This document shows, piece by piece, positions 60,968 to 64,000 of a stretch of 64,000 bases of DNA. The translations under genes and the position numbers were made by a program. Under the pieces are notes generated by a model. It saw nothing but the letters and a program-made list of their open reading frames with translations, was not told the origin of the DNA and ran no database searches. How positions within the stretch are numbered: the stretch's first letter is position 1; the number at the start of each line of letters is the position of its first letter. Origin of the DNA: Glandiceps talaboti (lineage: Eukaryota > Hemichordata > Enteropneusta > Spengelidae); contig NC_135566.1 of NCBI RefSeq assembly GCF_964340395.1, forward strand, positions 4,391,001-4,455,000. The letters run 5' to 3'.

Positions 60968-63180
60968 TATATATAAATTTTCTATATTCTGGATTTTTAA
61001 TATTCTGCAAATATTTTTCCATTTTAAATTCAGTTTTAAATTTACAATATGTACGCAGCTTATCGTTCTCTCTGTTAGAGAGCCTATCTGCTCTCACTTC
61101 TTGTTTCCACTTCCATATATATTCTGAATCGCATTTATCTATTAATTTATGTAAAGTTTGTGGAGAATTATTATTCCAAAGTTCTTGGGGTTTTCAATTC
61201 CACTTATCTTCTGAATATTGGTTGCCCAAGTTGTTTTATTATCTGTGTTACACATTACATCCTCATGTATAAGACTGTTTTCTTTTTTAGTGCAGACTCT
61301 TTTCCAGTACTTTATAATCATCTTATTGACAAAACTTGACAGCGGATGTCTGTCAAGTTCCCCTCTTACAGCCAAGTTACTTGCTGATTGATTAACTTGG
61401 AGTAGCATCTTACATAATTTAATGTTTAAATTTTCAATTAATTATGAACTATCTAGATGACTAGATCATTTAAGTAGAAATTATATTGATGCTTCAGTAA
61501 TCTGTTTTGTTTATTAAAAATAAGCACTTTTGTTTTGTCAGTGTTGACTTCAAGATTCCATTGATTGAAATAGGTGACAGTTTGTCAAAACACTTCTGGA
61601 GGCCTTCTGCTGTTTCTGACAAAATTTAGGTTATCTGCATACATTAAACAGTTAAGACCTATTCAATTTCACAGGTGTACAGTGTTCATCAAAAATATCT
61701 GGTAGGTCATTTACAAATATATTAAAGAGTATAGGGCTCATAGTACATCCCTGTCTGACTCCCCTACCTGACTTAAACTGTCTTGTAAACCCATCATTTA
61801 ATTTCAGTGTGTAATTTACATCATTATACATGTCTTTAATGAGGTGATAAAACTTACCATTCATATTATTATTCAATAATTTATAATAAAGTCCTCTCCG
61901 TCAAACACTATTGAAAGCTTTTCTAAAGTCAAAAAAGCCAGCAAACAGTTTATTTCCTCGTTTCTGCTTACTTTTATTTTGACTAGTACCTTTATTAATG
62001 TGTTTATCAATAATTGTTTTTAGTGTAAACATATTATCTGTTGTTCTATGGCCTGGTCTAAAGCCTGTCTGACATGGGTTTATAATTTTTATTTTTTTCT
62101 ACATAGTTATGTAATCTGCTATTCATAACAGATGTAAATAATTTAGACATGCAACTAGAAAGTGCTATACCCCTCTATAGTTTAATATTGGGGTTAGTTT
62201 TATCCCCACTTTTAAAGATTGGTTTTATGTTATTTGCCAACTATGAGGGAATTGTCCAGAGTTTAATATACAATTAAACAATTTTTAATAGGTTTTACGA
62301 GAACTGATTTTCCCTTAATTATCATTTCATTAAGAATTTTATCCAGTCCTGGAGACTTTTTCTGTTTAAGTTGTTTAATTGATAAGTTAATTTCTTCAGT
62401 GGAAATTGTATTGTTGAGTTCTAGATTAGTGTAGTATATTTTCAGTCTCTTAATTTTTTCATCAAGTATATGCTCATTAGTGTACTCTAGATTTTGGCTT
62501 GAGAAATGATCGATCCATTCCTCGATGGTTATAATACTGCTAGTATCCTCATCAACAGTCAATGTGTTACTAGCCCTCAGTTCTCTAATGGTACTCCAAA
62601 ACTGTGATGGATGTTTGCTTTCTACCTCAGTGATTTTATTTGGAAGGTCCTCTTTATAACATCTTTTTTTTGTGTTTAAGTAATTTTTTATATTGTTTTT
62701 TAAGCTGGAAATATCTACTTTTAACATATGGTTCTGAAGGGTATTTTTTCTAATAGCTTTCCCATCCCTCTTCCCTCTCGTCTTAATATATAACAGGGTT
62801 TATCATACAATTTATCTCTCTTATTCCATTTTTCCTTCATTTTCCTATTAAGATTGTTAGTTTTCAGTGACATATCAGCAGCACTGTATATAAATTCATT
62901 GAGACTGTTTGCAGTATCATTAATATCACCTGTGTTATAATTCATATATAAATACTGTGGGATTCTGGCTAAAACTGATGGATGCTGTAGAGCTGTTTGG
63001 AATTTTTCTGTAGAAGTTGACTCCCAATTATATTTTGTTGCAATGGGAGTTAACTGTGATAATTTTATACAATTATTTGGAAAACTTGAAGTTTTTAAAG
63101 TAAATGACAGAGGGAAATGTTCGATACTCGCGCGTGTTTCTGTTTCTGAAAGCATGCATGGGAGATCGTCGTTCAAACCA
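60960..63180 (-). mobile_element. 5'-truncated, inactivated non-LTR retrotransposon (CR1/L2-type LINE, ORF2 remnant)
   Basis: Reading the minus strand from 63176 downward, successive frames give in LINE order: the last endonuclease motif (HFPLSFTL, as in SDHFPL), a linker, the RT entry motif KKSPGLDKILNEMI (about 62310), PIFKSGDKTNPN, RGIALSSCMSKLF, TGFRPG-like sequence, FFDFRKAFNS (about 61930), GRGVRQGCTMSPILFNIF (about 61750), YADN (about 61630), a VNTDKTKV motif, SNLAVRGELDRHPLSSF (about 61370) and KLRTYCKFKTEFKMEKYL (about 61040). Stops and frameshifts separate these blocks. The RT active site is damaged: AFD is AFN and YADD is YADN. ORF1 and nearly all of the endonuclease are missing, as expected for 5' truncation. 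The clade is assigned by general look of the C-terminal motifs. It is an old, dead copy. Confidence 0.88.
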
Positions 63181-64000
63181 GGTCAAACCAGGTGAAATCA
63201 CCAGCTTTCTACCGAAAATTCTTGCTGGAGAATTCGCCAAGATAAATCCATACGATATTTTCTTCGATCAAAATTGAAAATATTCTCTCTTTGTTTTAAT
63301 ATAAATCTTTCGATACTAAGGGCGAGTTTGCTGCCAGAACGCGTGCATTTATTCGTAAAAAATAACATATTATCATAACAATGCAAATGAGAAAAGTAAA
63401 TGTTAAAATAAGTTTCTGTCCAGATCTGAATGTCATATTTTGAGAAACCAAACGAACTTGAGAGCCATGGAAATTCACCTCACTGTGGCGTGCATCGCGA
63501 AATTCTTGAACTTGGTGTTACATAAAGGGTACATTGCCGTAAATGACAATCAAAGTATAGAGTGGTATCATGTTTACCATAAAGTATGTAAACTTTCTGA
63601 TGCGTACTAGCGATGTTACGACGGTTTGAATTTTGTTTATTATTTGCCGTGGAAACGAGTGTACATATCCCGGGTATGTAGGGGATCGCGAATGTCGGAG
63701 TGTTCATAGTCGAGTCAAGCTTTCCTGTATTGAAAATAGGTAGCGGCAACTAACTTTCACTGGGACTTCAAAACTCACATATATAGAGCTTAAATTCATT
63801 ATGTTGAAATGATACCAATAAGCAATCCATACATTTGTTCTGTATGCATGGGTAAATGTACGTATGTCTGTATGCATGTCGGATGTATGTGTATCCCTGT
63901 AAATTTGAATAATTTGATTTCAAAAGTCATTACATTTGTTCCACTACATAGATTGATATTGATTTCTATAGTTTGGCACACCTTTTTGTCAATTCAGGGG
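63181..64000. other. unassigned sequence beyond the LINE
   Basis: Nothing recognised. Short open frames (60-89 codons) on the minus strand show no family resemblance and no splice context. Confidence 0.5.

Overview
This is a window of animal nuclear DNA. It is AT-rich and gene-poor, full of microsatellites and short dispersed repeats, with GT-AG introns, a tRNA-headed SINE and a decayed CR1/L2-type LINE. I see no bacterial, phage or CRISPR features. The T-box gene type and the transposon mix suggest a marine invertebrate, perhaps a hemichordate, echinoderm or cephalochordate. That placement is inference only.

The one real gene I can support is a T-box transcription factor on the minus strand, from the start codon at 40530 to the stop at 5402. 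Seven coding exons join with matching phases at all six junctions into 1,818 nt, giving a 605-residue protein. It has an N-terminal eh1-like repressor motif (residues 16-22), a complete T-box of about 185 residues (about 90-274, from exons 2-5), and a long Ser/Thr/Pro-rich, His-containing C-terminal region encoded mainly by exon 7. T-box residues fit the Tbx6/16 (Tbx6/VegT) group best by eye, with Tbx2/3 the main alternative. The introns are long (127 bp, then 9.1, 7.8, 3.8, 5.6 and 6.8 kb).

Layout: 1-5401 is 3' flank with simple repeats. 5402-40530 is the T-box gene, whose introns hold microsatellites, two palindromic (foldback) elements, degenerate tandem arrays, a Penelope-like 3' tail fragment and several E2F-like sites. 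40531-60960 is 5' flank with no recognisable gene. Close to the start codon it carries a TCF/LEF-type site and an exact Pbx-Meis/Prep decamer. Farther out are two SINE copies, fragments of a 43-bp repeat family and an 11 x 44-bp minisatellite. About 60960-63180 is a 5'-truncated, inactivated LINE on the minus strand, abutting an 8-copy 34-bp minisatellite. 63181-64000 shows nothing recognisable.

Most other long open frames are products of microsatellites open in several frames. I found no multi-gene system. The points most worth a second look are the eh1 motif on this T-box protein, the promoter-proximal Pbx-Meis decamer, and the palindromic and tandem repeat families that recur across the locus.
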